From contig CBDDFN010000010.1 of assembly GCA_965227065.1 (NCBI GenBank), forward strand, positions 186,001 through 250,000: DNA of 64,000 nt. The letters run 5' to 3'. The translations under genes were made by a program, and so were the position numbers. The notes under the pieces are model-generated. The model made no database searches and was not told the origin of the DNA. It worked only from the letters and a program-made list of their open reading frames with translations. This DNA comes from CBDDFN01 sp965227065 (GTDB lineage: Bacteria > Pseudomonadota > Alphaproteobacteria > SPJN01). This document shows, piece after piece, positions 26,557 through 35,971 of this stretch (position 1 is the first letter of the stretch; every line of letters starts with the position of its first letter).

Positions 26557-29112
26557 TCAGTTTGCCACAATATTGACGATCCGGCCTTTCACAACAATCA
26601 CTTTACGCACGGTCTTGCCGTCGATCTGGGCCTTGACCTTGTCAAGCGAGAGCGCGGCCTCTTCAATCGCGGCCTGATCGGCGTCGGCGGCAATCACCAG
26701 CTCATCGCGTTTCTTGCCGTTGATCTGCACGGGCAGGGTGATGGTGTCATCGCTCAGATAGGCCTCATCGGCAACCGGCCAGGGCGTGTCGATGACCATC
26801 GTGTCATGGCCAAGCGCGGCCCACATTTCTTCAGCAAGATGCGGCATCATGGGTGCGACCATCAGGGTGATGGCCTCCAGCACATGGCGGCGCACTTCAG
26901 GCGCATCGCCTTTGAAGGCCTCGGCCGCATTGGTCAGCTCACGCAGCCGGGCTACCGCCCGGTTGAAGCGGAAGCCGTCCACATCATCAGTCAGCCCGGC
27001 AATGGTTTTGTGGGTGAGTTTGACGAGATCAAGCGCATCGCCGTCCAGCCCGCCGGGAAGCTCCGGGCTTCCGCCAATCGTGCCGGCGGGTTCGCTGACC
27101 AGCCGCCACAGCCGGTTGATATAGCGCCACGCACCGTCAATGCCCGCATCGGTCCATTCCAGATCGCGCTCAGGCGGGCTGTCGGACAGCATGAACAGGC
27201 GCGCCGCGTCGGCGCCATAGGCGTCAACAATATGGGTTGGATCGACAACATTCTTTTTCGACTTCGACATTTTTTCAATGCCGTGGGTCGTGACCGCCGT
27301 GCCGTCGTCCAGCGCCAGGCTGCCGTCGGCCTGTTTGACGACATCGCCGGGCTCAACCCAGCCTTTGCCGTCGGCCTTATAGGTTTCGTGATTGACCATG
27401 CCCTGGGTGAACAGCCCGTCAAACGGCTCGCTCAAATGAAACGCGCCGACCTCTTTCATCGCGCGGGAATAAAAGCGCGAGTAGAGCAGGTGCAAAATCG
27501 CGTGCTCGATACCGCCAATATATTGATCGACCGGCAGCCAGTAGCTGACCTCATCCTTGTCGAGCGGCTCAGCCGCATGGGGGCTGGCAAAGCGGGCATA
27601 ATACCAGCTGGAATCAATGAACGTGTCGAACGTGTCGGTTTCGCGTTCCGCATTGGTGCCGCATTGCGGGCATTTGACATGCTTCCAGGTCGGATGGTGC
27701 GAAAGCGGATTGCCCGGCTTTTCAAAGCTCACATCCTTGGGCAACTCAACCGGCAGATCGCTTTTGGGGACCGGCACAAGGCCGCAATCAGGACAATGGA
27801 TGATCGGGATCGGGCAGCCCCAATAGCGCTGGCGCGACACGCCCCAGTCACGCAGCCGCCAGTTCACCTCACGCGTGCCTTGGTCCATCGCTTCCATGCG
27901 ATTGATAATGTCGGACTTGGCCTCGTCCACCGATTTACCGTCGAGAAATTCGGAATTGCCGAGCTTGCCATCGCCGGTATAGGCCTCGGTGCCGACGTCG
28001 AACGAGGCGGCGTCTTCGCCGTCTGGGATGACGACGGGGCGGACGGCCAGATCATATTTGCGGGCGAAATCCAGATCACGCTGATCATGCGCCGGGCACC
28101 CAAAGATCGCGCCGGTGCCATAGTCCATCAGGACGAAATTGGCGACCAGCACGGGCAGGGTGCGGCCCTCGATAAACGGGTGTTTGACGGTAAGCCCGGT
28201 GTCGAAGCCCAGTTTTTCGGCGCGCTGAATGGCTTCTTCAGAGGTGCCGGTCTTACGGCATTCTTCAACAAAGGCTTGCAACTCTTCATTGTCGTCGGCC
28301 AGCACCTGGGTCAGCGGATGATCGGCCGACAGGGCGCAGAAGCTCGCGCCAAAAATCGTGTCGGGCCGGGTGGTGTAGACCTCAATGCCGTCAAACTCTT
28401 CGCTGTCGATCTCGAAGGTAAAGCGCAAGCCTTCCGAGCGGCCAATCCAGTTTTGCTGCATCAGCCGGACTTTTTCAGGCCAGCGCTCAAGCCCTTCAAG
28501 ACTGTCGAGCAAATCTTCGGCAAAGGCGGTGATTTTGAGGAACCATTGGGTGAGCTTCTTGCGCTCGACCTCGGCGCCCGAACGCCAGCCCTTGCCATCG
28601 ATGACTTGTTCATTGGCGAGCACGGTGTGATCAACCGGGTCCCAGTTCACCCAGGATTCCTTACGGTAGGCCAATCCGGCGTCGAGAAAGTCGAGGAACA
28701 GCGCCTGTTCGTGACGATAGTAGCTTGCATCGCAGGTTGCGAACTCGCGGCTCCAGTCAATCGCTAGGCCGAGCATTTTCAGCTGGGCTTTCATGGTTTC
28801 GATGTTGGAATAGGTCCAGTCGGCGGGATTAACCCCGCGTTCCATCGCAGCATTTTCGGCCGGCATGCCGAACGCGTCCCAGCCCATCGGGTGCAGCACA
28901 TTAAAGCCGCGCGCGCGTTTGAAGCGGGCGACCATGTCGCCCATCGTATAGTTGCGCACATGGCCCATATGGATGCGGCCCGAGGGATAGGGAAACATCT
29001 CAAGCACATAATATTTTGGCTTATGGGGATCGGCGGTGACGGCGAAGGCGTCAGCCTCGGTCCACGCCTTTTGCCAGCGCGGCTCGGCCTCTTTGGGATT
29101 GTAGCGCGACAT
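26557..29112 (-). CDS. leuS: Leucine--tRNA ligase LeuS
   Basis: The 851-residue class I synthetase charges tRNA-Leu. HIGH-type motif PYPSGRIHMGHVRNY (near residue 41) and KMSKS in EKMSKSKKN (near residue 615) bind ATP; the CP1 editing domain lies between, with the T-rich TTRPDTIFGA; a zinc-knuckle-like C-P-x-C set (CPDCGLVP, CPQCG) is present. Length is typical. A large open frame antisense to it is a codon shadow. Confidence 0.98.
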   Translation of the reverse strand: MSRYNPKEAEPRWQKAWTEADAFAVTADPHKPKYYVLEMFPYPSGRIHMGHVRNYTMGDMVARFKRARGFNVLHPMGWDAFGMPAENAAMERGVNPADWTYSNIETMKAQLKMLGLAIDWSREFATCDASYYRHEQALFLDFLDAGLAYRKESWVNWDPVDHTVLANEQVIDGKGWRSGAEVERKKLTQWFLKITAFAEDLLDSLEGLERWPEKVRLMQQNWIGRSEGLRFTFEIDSEEFDGIEVYTTRPDTIFGASFCALSADHPLTQVLADDNEELQAFVEECRKTGTSEEAIQRAEKLGFDTGLTVKHPFIEGRTLPVLVANFVLMDYGTGAIFGCPAHDQRDLDFARKYDLAVRPVVIPDGEDAASFDVGTEAYTGDGKLGNSEFLDGKSVDEAKSDIINRMEAMDQGTREVNWRLRDWGVSRQRYWGCPIPIIHCPDCGLVPVPKSDLPVELPKDVSFEKPGNPLSHHPTWKHVKCPQCGTNAERETDTFDTFIDSSWYYARFASPHAAEPLDKDEVSYWLPVDQYIGGIEHAILHLLYSRFYSRAMKEVGAFHLSEPFDGLFTQGMVNHETYKADGKGWVEPGDVVKQADGSLALDDGTAVTTHGIEKMSKSKKNVVDPTHIVDAYGADAARLFMLSDSPPERDLEWTDAGIDGAWRYINRLWRLVSEPAGTIGGSPELPGGLDGDALDLVKLTHKTIAGLTDDVDGFRFNRAVARLRELTNAAEAFKGDAPEVRRHVLEAITLMVAPMMPHLAEEMWAALGHDTMVIDTPWPVADEAYLSDDTITLPVQINGKKRDELVIAADADQAAIEEAALSLDKVKAQIDGKTVRKVIVVKGRIVNIVAN

Positions 29113-29174
29113 GATGCAGTATCTTTATTGAAGGAAGCGCCGCCCTCAACTCCGGGCGCGGCGCAGATTGCGGG

Positions 29175-29810
29175 TTAGCCGCCGGTTGCGACCTTAAGCT
29201 CGCGCGCGCGGACCAAAATGGCGTTTTCAAGCTTGCCCGAAACATCGGGGTTGATGCCGGCATCTTTCCAATTACCCGAAAAGTCTTTTTCCTGCCGGAA
29301 GACCGAAACGCGGACGCCATCGGCGCGCAATTGCTGATCGAGAATATAGATTGTGATCTTGAACCGCTCGCTGGGGGCTTGCGGATCGGAATACCAGTCG
29401 GTGATGATCACCCCGCCGAACGGATCGGCGCTGGCCAGCGGCATGAACGAAATCGTGTCGAGGCTGGCGCGCCACAGATAGGGATTGACGCCAATGCCGC
29501 CGCCGCTGATCTGCGGCAGGGCCGGTGCGCCGGGATCTTGCGGGATGGAGGCCACTTGGTCGCGTTTCTTGGAGCCGCCGCCAAACAGGCCGCCATCGCC
29601 AAAGATCACGAAGCCGCCGGAATCATCATCATCGCCAAATCCGGTGTCGCGCTTTTTGTCTTTCTTGCCGGTCGGGCTGTAACGGTCGCCGCCGACACTG
29701 CCGGGATAGGTGCTTTCGCCCTCCGATGAGAGAAATCCGCATGCCGGCAGGCTCAGCGCCAAACCAAGCGCCACAAAAAGCCCCACAAACTGGCGCGATT
29801 GCTTCGTCAT
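29175..29810 (-). CDS. DUF3576 domain lipoprotein
   Basis: The 211-residue product has a lipoprotein signal with lipobox LSLPAC (Cys at about residue 24), a polar low-complexity linker with GKKDKKRD and a GGG-rich stretch, then a domain from about residue 100 (PYLWRASLDTISFMPLASADPFGGVIITDW) that matches DUF3576, common in alphaproteobacteria upstream of leuS. It is likely a periplasm-facing envelope lipoprotein of unknown role. It precedes leuS by 62 bases. Confidence 0.87.
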   Translation of the reverse strand: MTKQSRQFVGLFVALGLALSLPACGFLSSEGESTYPGSVGGDRYSPTGKKDKKRDTGFGDDDDSGGFVIFGDGGLFGGGSKKRDQVASIPQDPGAPALPQISGGGIGVNPYLWRASLDTISFMPLASADPFGGVIITDWYSDPQAPSERFKITIYILDQQLRADGVRVSVFRQEKDFSGNWKDAGINPDVSGKLENAILVRARELKVATGG

Positions 29811-30286
29811 ACTGTTTGTCCCTATTTACTGTGCTGCCGCACACCCGATCGCACACCCGAAATCAGGGCCCAAGGCGCCGATTGCGCTTTACCCCGCATT
29901 GTTCCTGCCTTTCTAGTAGACCGCACTCACTGGCGCAATCCCTCCTTTTGTCCTTAAAACCGCCCAAAAGGCCTGACCGGGCCGCTAATGACCGGCCTCC
30001 AGACAGATTCGTGCGGTTTTTGTCACAATAACGCAACAGATAGGCATATTTGCCACGAAATTGCCCGGATTCGCTTGACCCAAAAGGGGCGGTGAAACAA
30101 AGTGAGCCCGCTGCTAATCCAATTTGGGGTTGTGCAGGGGTGCTGGTGTTGATCGGACGGTCGGGGCAGAGGGGCCCGCGAGGGCTTTGACCGGTTGACG
30201 AGACCAGCAAGGATCGATTGGCGATCAGTTTGGCGTAAAGCATCGCCGTGACGTCAATCTTTTGGTGAGGTTTAAAGAGGTTTCCT
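29811..30286. other. Intergenic region upstream of the porin and the DUF3576 gene
   Basis: No convincing gene lies in these 476 bases. Divergent promoters are expected. A TTGACC near 30076 and a TTGACC/TTGACG pair near 30188 could be -35 elements but lack good -10 partners. The porin ribosome site AAAGAGG sits 7 bases before its ATG. A GGCC-rich inverted repeat is seen near 29968-29997. Confidence 0.4.
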
Positions 30287-31393
30287 ATGAAAAAGGTTCT
30301 CCTTGGAACTACGGCTCTCGTGACTGCGGGCCTGCTTTCGTCCGGCGCTTTTGCTGAAGACGAAGGTCTGACGATTTCCGTGAATGGTTATTACCAAGCT
30401 GTCGTGTCGACGGTTTGGTCAAATCTGGACGACTTCATTGCTGACGAGGACACTGTCCAGGTCAAGCACGAAGGCGAAATCAGCTTCAACGGCTCCTATG
30501 TCATGGACAATGGCATGACCGCCGGTGTTGAAATCAATCTCGAAGCAACCAACGGCGCCGGTTCGGGCACCGACTTCGACATTGACGAAGCCTATGCCTT
30601 CCTCGAAGGTTCGTTCGGTCGTATTCAAATCGGTGAAGAAGCCGGTGCTGCATATCTGATGCACTACACCTCGCCTTACTTCATCGGCGCCTTCGGTGTT
30701 GATTCACCGAACTTCCAGGCCACCGCCCGCCAGCCTTCGAGCCCGCGGACCGCGACCTTCATCACCGCCACCGGCGACACCAACAAAGTCACCTACTTCA
30801 CGCCGCGCGTGATGGGCATCCAGCTGGGCGTTTCGTACACCCCGCAATCGATGATCGGCGACACTGGTGGTCAGAATTCGCAAGGCGCGTCGAACAGCTT
30901 CGGCGTTCTGCTTGAAGATGTCGGCCAATTCGACGATGCGATCGATCTTGGCGTGAACTATTCGGGCACCATCGACAGCGTCGAGCTTGGCCTGTCGGCC
31001 GGCTTGTTCACCGCTGACGGTGACAATGGTTTCGATGATCCGCTTGCTGTTTCGGCTGGCTTGAACATCGGCGTTGGTGACTTCCTGTTCGGTGCCGGTT
31101 TCTACTGGTCGGACGATCTGCGTGCCAACGACGTTGAAGAAATCGCCTACACCGCCGCAATCCAGTACGCCACCGGTCCCTGGACCCTCGGCGCTGGCTT
31201 CCTGCGTTCGGAAATCGAAGGTGGCGCAGCGGACGAAGATTCGTTCCTGGTTGTTGAAACCGGTGTTCAGTACGCGCTCGGCAACGGCGTGTCGGTCTTC
31301 ACCGTGTTTGACTACTATCGCGACCACAACGAGTTCCTCGACGACGAACTCAACACCAAAGCCATTTCGGCTGGTATTGATCTCGCATTCTAA
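30287..31393 (+). CDS. Gram-negative type porin, outer membrane
   Basis: The 368-residue precursor has a signal peptide cleaved near SSGAFA|EDEG and alternating beta-strand pattern to a C-terminal phenylalanine (GIDLAF), as BAM substrates require. Segments such as GEISFNGSYVMDNGMTAGVE, LEGSFGRIQIGEE and NYSGTIDSVELGLSA are typical of general porins; loops are acidic. Codon use is biased to C-ending preferred codons, fitting strong expression. A strong terminator follows the stop, so it is monocistronic. Confidence 0.92.
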   Translation: MKKVLLGTTALVTAGLLSSGAFAEDEGLTISVNGYYQAVVSTVWSNLDDFIADEDTVQVKHEGEISFNGSYVMDNGMTAGVEINLEATNGAGSGTDFDIDEAYAFLEGSFGRIQIGEEAGAAYLMHYTSPYFIGAFGVDSPNFQATARQPSSPRTATFITATGDTNKVTYFTPRVMGIQLGVSYTPQSMIGDTGGQNSQGASNSFGVLLEDVGQFDDAIDLGVNYSGTIDSVELGLSAGLFTADGDNGFDDPLAVSAGLNIGVGDFLFGAGFYWSDDLRANDVEEIAYTAAIQYATGPWTLGAGFLRSEIEGGAADEDSFLVVETGVQYALGNGVSVFTVFDYYRDHNEFLDDELNTKAISAGIDLAF

Positions 31394-31415
31394 GCGCGAC
31401 ATCAAAGCTTTCGCG

Positions 31416-31447
31416 AAGGGGGTGGACTTGGGTCCGCCCCCTTTTGC
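31416..31447 (+). terminator. Rho-independent terminator of the porin gene
   Basis: A GC-rich stem (AAGGGGGTGGAC with GTCCGCCCCCTT, one G-T pair) closes a short loop and runs into TTTT, 20 bases after the porin stop. Confidence 0.85.
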
Positions 31448-31481
31448 ATTGTGGAGCCAACAGAGCTTCTGGAGAAATTGA

Positions 31482-32354
31482 ATGGGCGCTTTGATCTGGC
31501 TCGCCAGCTATCCCAAATCGGGCAATACCTGGATGCGGGCATATTTGCACAATCTGCTGCGCAACCCGCCCAAGCCGGCCTCCATCAATGAGCTTGACCA
31601 GTTTTGTCTGGGGGAATCCTCAGCGGGTTGGTACAGCCAGTTGGGCGGCAAGCCCAACACCGAAATGACGGCGCAGGAAATCATGGCGTTGCGGCCGCGC
31701 GTCCATCAGGAATTCACGAAGGTTCATCCCGATTCCGTCTTTGTCAAAACCCACAATATGCTGGGCGAGTGGCATGACACGCCGCTGCATAATATGGATG
31801 TGACGGTGGCGGGCGTCTATATTGTCCGCAATCCGCTGGATGTGGTCTTGTCGATGACAAGCCATTTTGGTGTCGGGCTTGATGAAGCGGTAGACCGGCT
31901 CGCCCTGCCCGGCGCAACGACGCAGAACTCGGCGGAGCATGTTCCCGAATATCATTCGGACTGGTCCACCCATGTCCGCAGCTGGACCCAGAATCCCAAT
32001 CCCCAACTGCATTTCGTGCGCTATGAGGATTTGCAAAAAAAGCCGTTCAAAAGCTTTGCCGGGGTTGCGAAATTTCTCGGCCTCAATCCACCAAAAGAGC
32101 GGATCATGAAGGCGATCAAATTTGCTTCCTTCAAGGAGCTGAAAAAGCAGGAAAGCCAGGAGGGCTTTAAGGAGCGATCGGATCACGCGCCATCATTTTT
32201 CCGCAAGGGCGAGGTGGGCGGCTGGCGCAAACAGTTGAGCGAAGCGCAGATTGAAAAAATCTGCCGGGATCATACCGAGCAGATGGCGCGCTTCAATTAT
32301 CTGCCGCCGGAGTGGAAACATTTGGCGCAATCAGATGCAAAGAAAAGCGCATGA
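31482..32354 (+). CDS. Sulfotransferase domain protein
   Basis: The 290-residue protein has the 5'-phosphosulphate loop SYPKSGNTWMRAYL (about residues 7-20) and the 3'-phosphate segment YIVRNPLDVVLS, both for PAPS binding; FVRYEDLQKKP is a third family mark. It moves sulphate from PAPS to an acceptor that is not evident. The stop overlaps the next start (ATGA), linking it to a dioxygenase-like gene, so the two may act on one product. Confidence 0.9.
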   Translation: MGALIWLASYPKSGNTWMRAYLHNLLRNPPKPASINELDQFCLGESSAGWYSQLGGKPNTEMTAQEIMALRPRVHQEFTKVHPDSVFVKTHNMLGEWHDTPLHNMDVTVAGVYIVRNPLDVVLSMTSHFGVGLDEAVDRLALPGATTQNSAEHVPEYHSDWSTHVRSWTQNPNPQLHFVRYEDLQKKPFKSFAGVAKFLGLNPPKERIMKAIKFASFKELKKQESQEGFKERSDHAPSFFRKGEVGGWRKQLSEAQIEKICRDHTEQMARFNYLPPEWKHLAQSDAKKSA

Positions 32355-32936
32355 CCGCGAGCCATTTTATCGAGGCCTATCCCGAAACGCTCACCAAGGA
32401 TGAGTGCGAAGCGATCATTGCGCGCTTTGAAAAGGATGAGCGCAAGGAAAGCTCGCGCACCCAGCGCGGGGTGAATGAAAAACTGCGCACCGGCACCATG
32501 CTGAACATTGTTGACCTGCCCGACTGGCAGGATGTGGTTCAGATGATCACCCGCAAGACGGCCGACAATGCCGCCGCCTACGCCAAGAAATACAAATCGC
32601 TCGTCCCCCTTATTCAGCCGGGCCGGCATTATATTTCTCCGCCCTTGCTGGAGCGGATCGATCCCGGCCAAGGCTATAACTGGCATATTGATGCCGGACC
32701 GGCAGGCACCACCCACCGTCTGATTTCCATGCTGCTTTATCTGCGCGACATCAATGATGCAGGCGCGACCGAATTTCCCTTTCAGCAGGTTGCGGTCAAG
32801 CCGCGCGCGGGACTGATGGTTTTGTTCCCGCCCTTCTGGACGCATCTGCATCGCGGCGCCCCGCCTTTGAGCCGAAACCAAATACAACATCACCAATTAT
32901 GTGTGTCTGACCGACGAGCCGGGCTCAGCCCGCTAA
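32351..32936 (+). pseudogene. 2OG-Fe(II) oxygenase (prolyl-4-hydroxylase-like), frameshifted near the 3' end
   Basis: Reading from ATG 32351 gives a dioxygenase with an Fe-binding H-x-D in YNWHIDAGP, a distal His in WTHLHRGAPPLS and the segment LIQPGRHY. At about 32868-32872 the phase changes: the initial frame runs on to a non-conserved tail, whereas the other phase reads ETKYNITNYVCLTDEPGSAR and stops at 32934-32936, the usual C-terminus of this family. One extra base (or two missing) explains it. Homologues hydroxylate protein or small-molecule targets. It may be a real lesion or a sequencing error. Confidence 0.75.
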
Positions 32937-33555
32937 GCCGTCAATCGCCGCCAGCCCGGTGAAGAACGACCCATCCAGCAAGGGCGCGGTTGCGTTGGTG
33001 ATGCCGCCCAGCGCATAGGCGCGCATGTTGCATTCATGGGCAAGCCGGGAAAGGGCTGAAGCCCTGTCAGGTCCCCAGCGGCTCTGCGTCGGGATGGCTT
33101 CGTGTGCTGAAGATCGGTGAGATCAGGACGGCGTCCACAGATAATTTCGCCGCTTTCATCACCGCGTCCGCCGAATGGGCGGCGGCGGAAATCTTCATGT
33201 GCCGATGGCTGTTTTGAATGGCGGTGATCTCGTCCATCAGGTTTTCGGGCATATGCAGCATATCGGCGTTTAGCCTGCGCGCCAGGTCAACATCCTTGGC
33301 AACCCACACAGCATGACCATGGTCGCGGGCGAGCCCCGCCCATTTGGCTAGATGGTCAGCCCGGTCAGGATCGTCATAGTGGCGGAACAGGACAGCGGAT
33401 TTTTGCGGCAGGGATTTGATGGCGTCCGTCGGATCAGGCAAGCGCTTGTCGTCCGTCACCAAAACAAGTGCGGGCCACTCAGGACCGTTGCGCGCATTGA
33501 GACGGCGCGCGGTGCTTGCTAAATCTGCCACAGAGTTTGGTTGCGAGGATGTCAT
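32925..33555 (-). pseudogene. Thiamine-phosphate synthase/TenI-like gene with a one-base frameshift
   Basis: From ATG 33555 the protein reads ALVLVTDDKRLPDP, a typical TIM-barrel start, then LISPIFSTRSHPDAEPLG and a premature stop. After skipping one G of the run GGGG at about 33075-33080, translation continues PDRASALSRLAHE, then MRAYALGGI and TAPLLDGSFFTGLAAIDGL to a stop at 32925-32927, as in ThiE/TenI proteins. The substrate residues of true ThiE are not all evident, so it may be TenI-like. It overlaps the dioxygenase tail head-on and shares CATG at its start with yggS. Confidence 0.7.
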
Positions 33556-34228
33556 GATGCAAGAACCTGCCAACGGTCTGGCCCAGGTGCAAGATGCGAT
33601 TGCCGCAGCGGCACAAGATGCCCGGCGCGCGCCATCCGACATTACTTTGGTGGCGGTGTCGAAAGTGCATGGGCCTGAGGTAATCAGGCCGGTTCTGGCG
33701 GCGGGCCAGCGCGTGTTCGGTGAAAACCGGGTGCAGGAAGCGCAAGGCAAATGGCCCGGCCTGCGGGCGGAATTTCCTGACATTGACCTTCACCTCATTG
33801 GCCCGTTGCAAACCAACAAGGTAAAAGACGCGCTCGGCGTGTTTGATGTCATTGAAACGCTCGACCGGCCCAAGCTGGCGCGCAAGCTGGCCGAGGCAAT
33901 GGCGGAGCTTGGCAAACATCCCCGCCTGTTCATTCAGGTCAATACCGGTGAAGAAGAGCAAAAGGCCGGGATAGTGCCGGGCGACCTGGATGATTTTGTG
34001 CGCCTGTGCCGCGACGAGCTTGGCCTCGTCCTGGAAGGGCTGATGTGCATCCCGCCGGTCGATGAAGAGCCCGCGCTTCATTTCGCGCTGTTGGAAAAAC
34101 TGGCGCAACGCAACGGGCTGTCGAAACTGTCGATGGGCATGTCATCGGACTTTGAAACCGCCATTGCGTTCGGCGCCACCCATGTGCGGGTGGGAACCGC
34201 GATCTTCGGCGCGCGCCCTAAGGGGTGA
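33554..34228 (+). CDS. PLP homeostasis protein (YggS/PLPBP family)
   Basis: The 224-residue PLP-binding TIM barrel has the cofactor lysine in LVAVSKVHGPE, GENRVQEAQGKW, HLIGPLQTNKVKD, and the phosphate-binding SMGMSSDFETAIAFGATHVRVGTAIFG region. The family buffers pyridoxal phosphate and lacks catalysis. The ATG at 33554 and the ATG of the opposite gene at 33555 share the bases CATG, so the two coding regions diverge with no intergenic DNA. It converges with the L,D-transpeptidase gene. Confidence 0.93.
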   Translation: MMQEPANGLAQVQDAIAAAAQDARRAPSDITLVAVSKVHGPEVIRPVLAAGQRVFGENRVQEAQGKWPGLRAEFPDIDLHLIGPLQTNKVKDALGVFDVIETLDRPKLARKLAEAMAELGKHPRLFIQVNTGEEEQKAGIVPGDLDDFVRLCRDELGLVLEGLMCIPPVDEEPALHFALLEKLAQRNGLSKLSMGMSSDFETAIAFGATHVRVGTAIFGARPKG

Positions 34229-34739
34229 TCGACACCACCGCATCGGTGGTCATGATTCTCAGCGCCTCGATCAGATCGGCCTTGCGCAAGGCAACACAGC
34301 CTGCCGTCGGCTTCATACCGGGTTTTGCGCAATGCAGAAAAATCGCACTGCCATGGCCGGGAATGGCGGGATCATCATTATAGCCCAGCGGCACAATCAG
34401 ATCGTACAGGCCATCGGTGCGCCACAGTCTTTCATGGCTGGCCGGGTCGGGATGACGGATCGGCAGATTGTAGCGCGGGTCTTTGGGATCATCGCACCAG
34501 CCATCCCATGGCCGGATCGGCGAGGCGGCGAGATCTGTGTCGGGAACTGCAACCCGGTCAGCCCGATACAGCACCGCGCGGACGGGCCAGGTGCCCAATG
34601 GTGTCGCGCCGTCGCCTTCGCGTTTTTGCGCCCCTGGAACGCAGCCATTGCGGCCCAGCGCACAGGGCCACACCTTGCCATGCGGCGTATGGAATTGGCC
34701 GCGCGCGGTGGCGCGCCAGATTTGCGGCGTGGTGGTCAT
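34218..34739 (-). CDS. L,D-transpeptidase family (YkuD domain) protein
   Basis: The 173-residue domain has the YkuD catalytic motif, GSAIFLHCAK...TAGCVALRKAD, with His and Cys in the order H-x14-C as family members require. It lacks an obvious signal peptide, unusual for enzymes that crosslink peptidoglycan in the periplasm, so a missed export route or a cytoplasmic-type function is possible. Its start overlaps ribA (stop 34736), and its end overlaps yggS by 11 bases. Confidence 0.85.
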   Translation of the reverse strand: MTTTPQIWRATARGQFHTPHGKVWPCALGRNGCVPGAQKREGDGATPLGTWPVRAVLYRADRVAVPDTDLAASPIRPWDGWCDDPKDPRYNLPIRHPDPASHERLWRTDGLYDLIVPLGYNDDPAIPGHGSAIFLHCAKPGMKPTAGCVALRKADLIEALRIMTTDAVVSITP

Positions 34740-35842
34740 AGATCGTGTCCCGCCTTGTCTTTCTTGACCAGAAGATAGGCTTCATTATGCGGATTGGGCT
34801 GGAACTTGTGACCCACCCGTTCGACCACTTCAATGCCGTGGGCTTCGAGCTGTTTGGGCTTGTCGGGATTGTTGGTCAAAAGGCGCACCTTGGTCAGGCC
34901 CAGCCGCTTGAGCATTTCAGCGGCGGGTTCAAACAAGCGTTCATCATCTTCAAAGCCAAGCCGGCCATTGGCCTCCATCGTATCAAACCCCTGGGCTTGC
35001 AGATCATAGGCGCGCAGCTTGTTGATCATGCCGATGCCGCGGCCTTCCTGCGCCATATAGAGCACGACGCCTTCGCCTTCCTCGCCCATGCGGGTGATGG
35101 CCCCGCGCAATTGTTCCCCGCAATCGCATTTGAGCGAGCCGAGCAAATCACCGGTGAAGCATTCTGAATGCACCCGCACCAGCACCGGACCGGGGCTTGA
35201 GGGCTGGCCGACCACAATTGCGTAATGCTCGGTGCCGCCGCTTTCTGGCCGGAAGGCATAGATTGATGTGGCTTCCGCACCGCGTAAGGGAACCGGGGCG
35301 GAGGCTGCCATGGTGAGGCCCTGGGCGTCGCTGTGATCATAGGCGTCAATGTCGGCGGCGCTGAGTTCGCTCAGCCCGCCTGCCGGATTATCGCCCCAGT
35401 CCATCAGCACCATGGCGGGCAGCAATTTGGCAAGCTTGGCCAGCTTGATCGCCTGACGGGCGGGACCGGCAAAGGGGTCGCGCCGGGCAACAAACGGCCC
35501 GCGCCAGGGATTGTTGAGATCGGCGGTGGGATCAGCCAGCGCGCGGATTTTGCTGGCGGTCCAGCGCTGATCGCTGTCACCCAGTTCCAGAAAAGCGGTG
35601 TCGCCGGTGTAAAGCCGCATGCGCAACACCTGCGCGCGTTCGGGCGTGAGGGCCAGCACAGCCCCGGCATCCCTGACGCTTGCCAACTGGGTGTCGGTCA
35701 GCGTTTCGGCGGCCAGACACAGCAACCGGCCCTCCCCACTTGTGATAAGAACACCGACGCCGCGGCGCAAATCACCGGCGGCCCGGTCGACGCGGGCGAG
35801 CAAAGGAGGCGCGGTCAGCGCCGCAATGTGTGACATATCCAT
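34736..35842 (-). CDS. ribA: GTP cyclohydrolase II with N-terminal degenerate DHBP-synthase-like region
   Basis: The 368-residue protein ends in a RibA domain: zinc cysteines in CFTGDLLGSLKCDCGEQ, AQEGRGIGMINKLRAYDLQ with catalytic Arg, and VRLLTNNPDKPKQL. It opens GTP to start riboflavin synthesis. The first 150 residues resemble an eroded RibB domain and lack its acidic metal cluster, as in other alphaproteobacterial long RibA forms. Its stop overlaps the L,D-transpeptidase start. An ATG two codons later (35836) is a possible start. Confidence 0.9.
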   Translation of the reverse strand: MDMSHIAALTAPPLLARVDRAAGDLRRGVGVLITSGEGRLLCLAAETLTDTQLASVRDAGAVLALTPERAQVLRMRLYTGDTAFLELGDSDQRWTASKIRALADPTADLNNPWRGPFVARRDPFAGPARQAIKLAKLAKLLPAMVLMDWGDNPAGGLSELSAADIDAYDHSDAQGLTMAASAPVPLRGAEATSIYAFRPESGGTEHYAIVVGQPSSPGPVLVRVHSECFTGDLLGSLKCDCGEQLRGAITRMGEEGEGVVLYMAQEGRGIGMINKLRAYDLQAQGFDTMEANGRLGFEDDERLFEPAAEMLKRLGLTKVRLLTNNPDKPKQLEAHGIEVVERVGHKFQPNPHNEAYLLVKKDKAGHDL

Positions 35843-35971
35843 GCCCCGTCATAGAAATCTGACCCGCGAAGCTCAAGCAGAATCGTCACGCCTCCAACAC
35901 GGGTCCGTGAAGAGGTTTGACCAGACCCCCTCTTCCCTCGAAGCCGATCACAGCCTATTGAGGATGACACG

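Noticed and set aside
26806..28767. Long open frame antisense to leuS (about 650 codons)
   Set aside because: It covers the strongly conserved leuS gene; composition is that of a shadow frame, with no recognisable domain.
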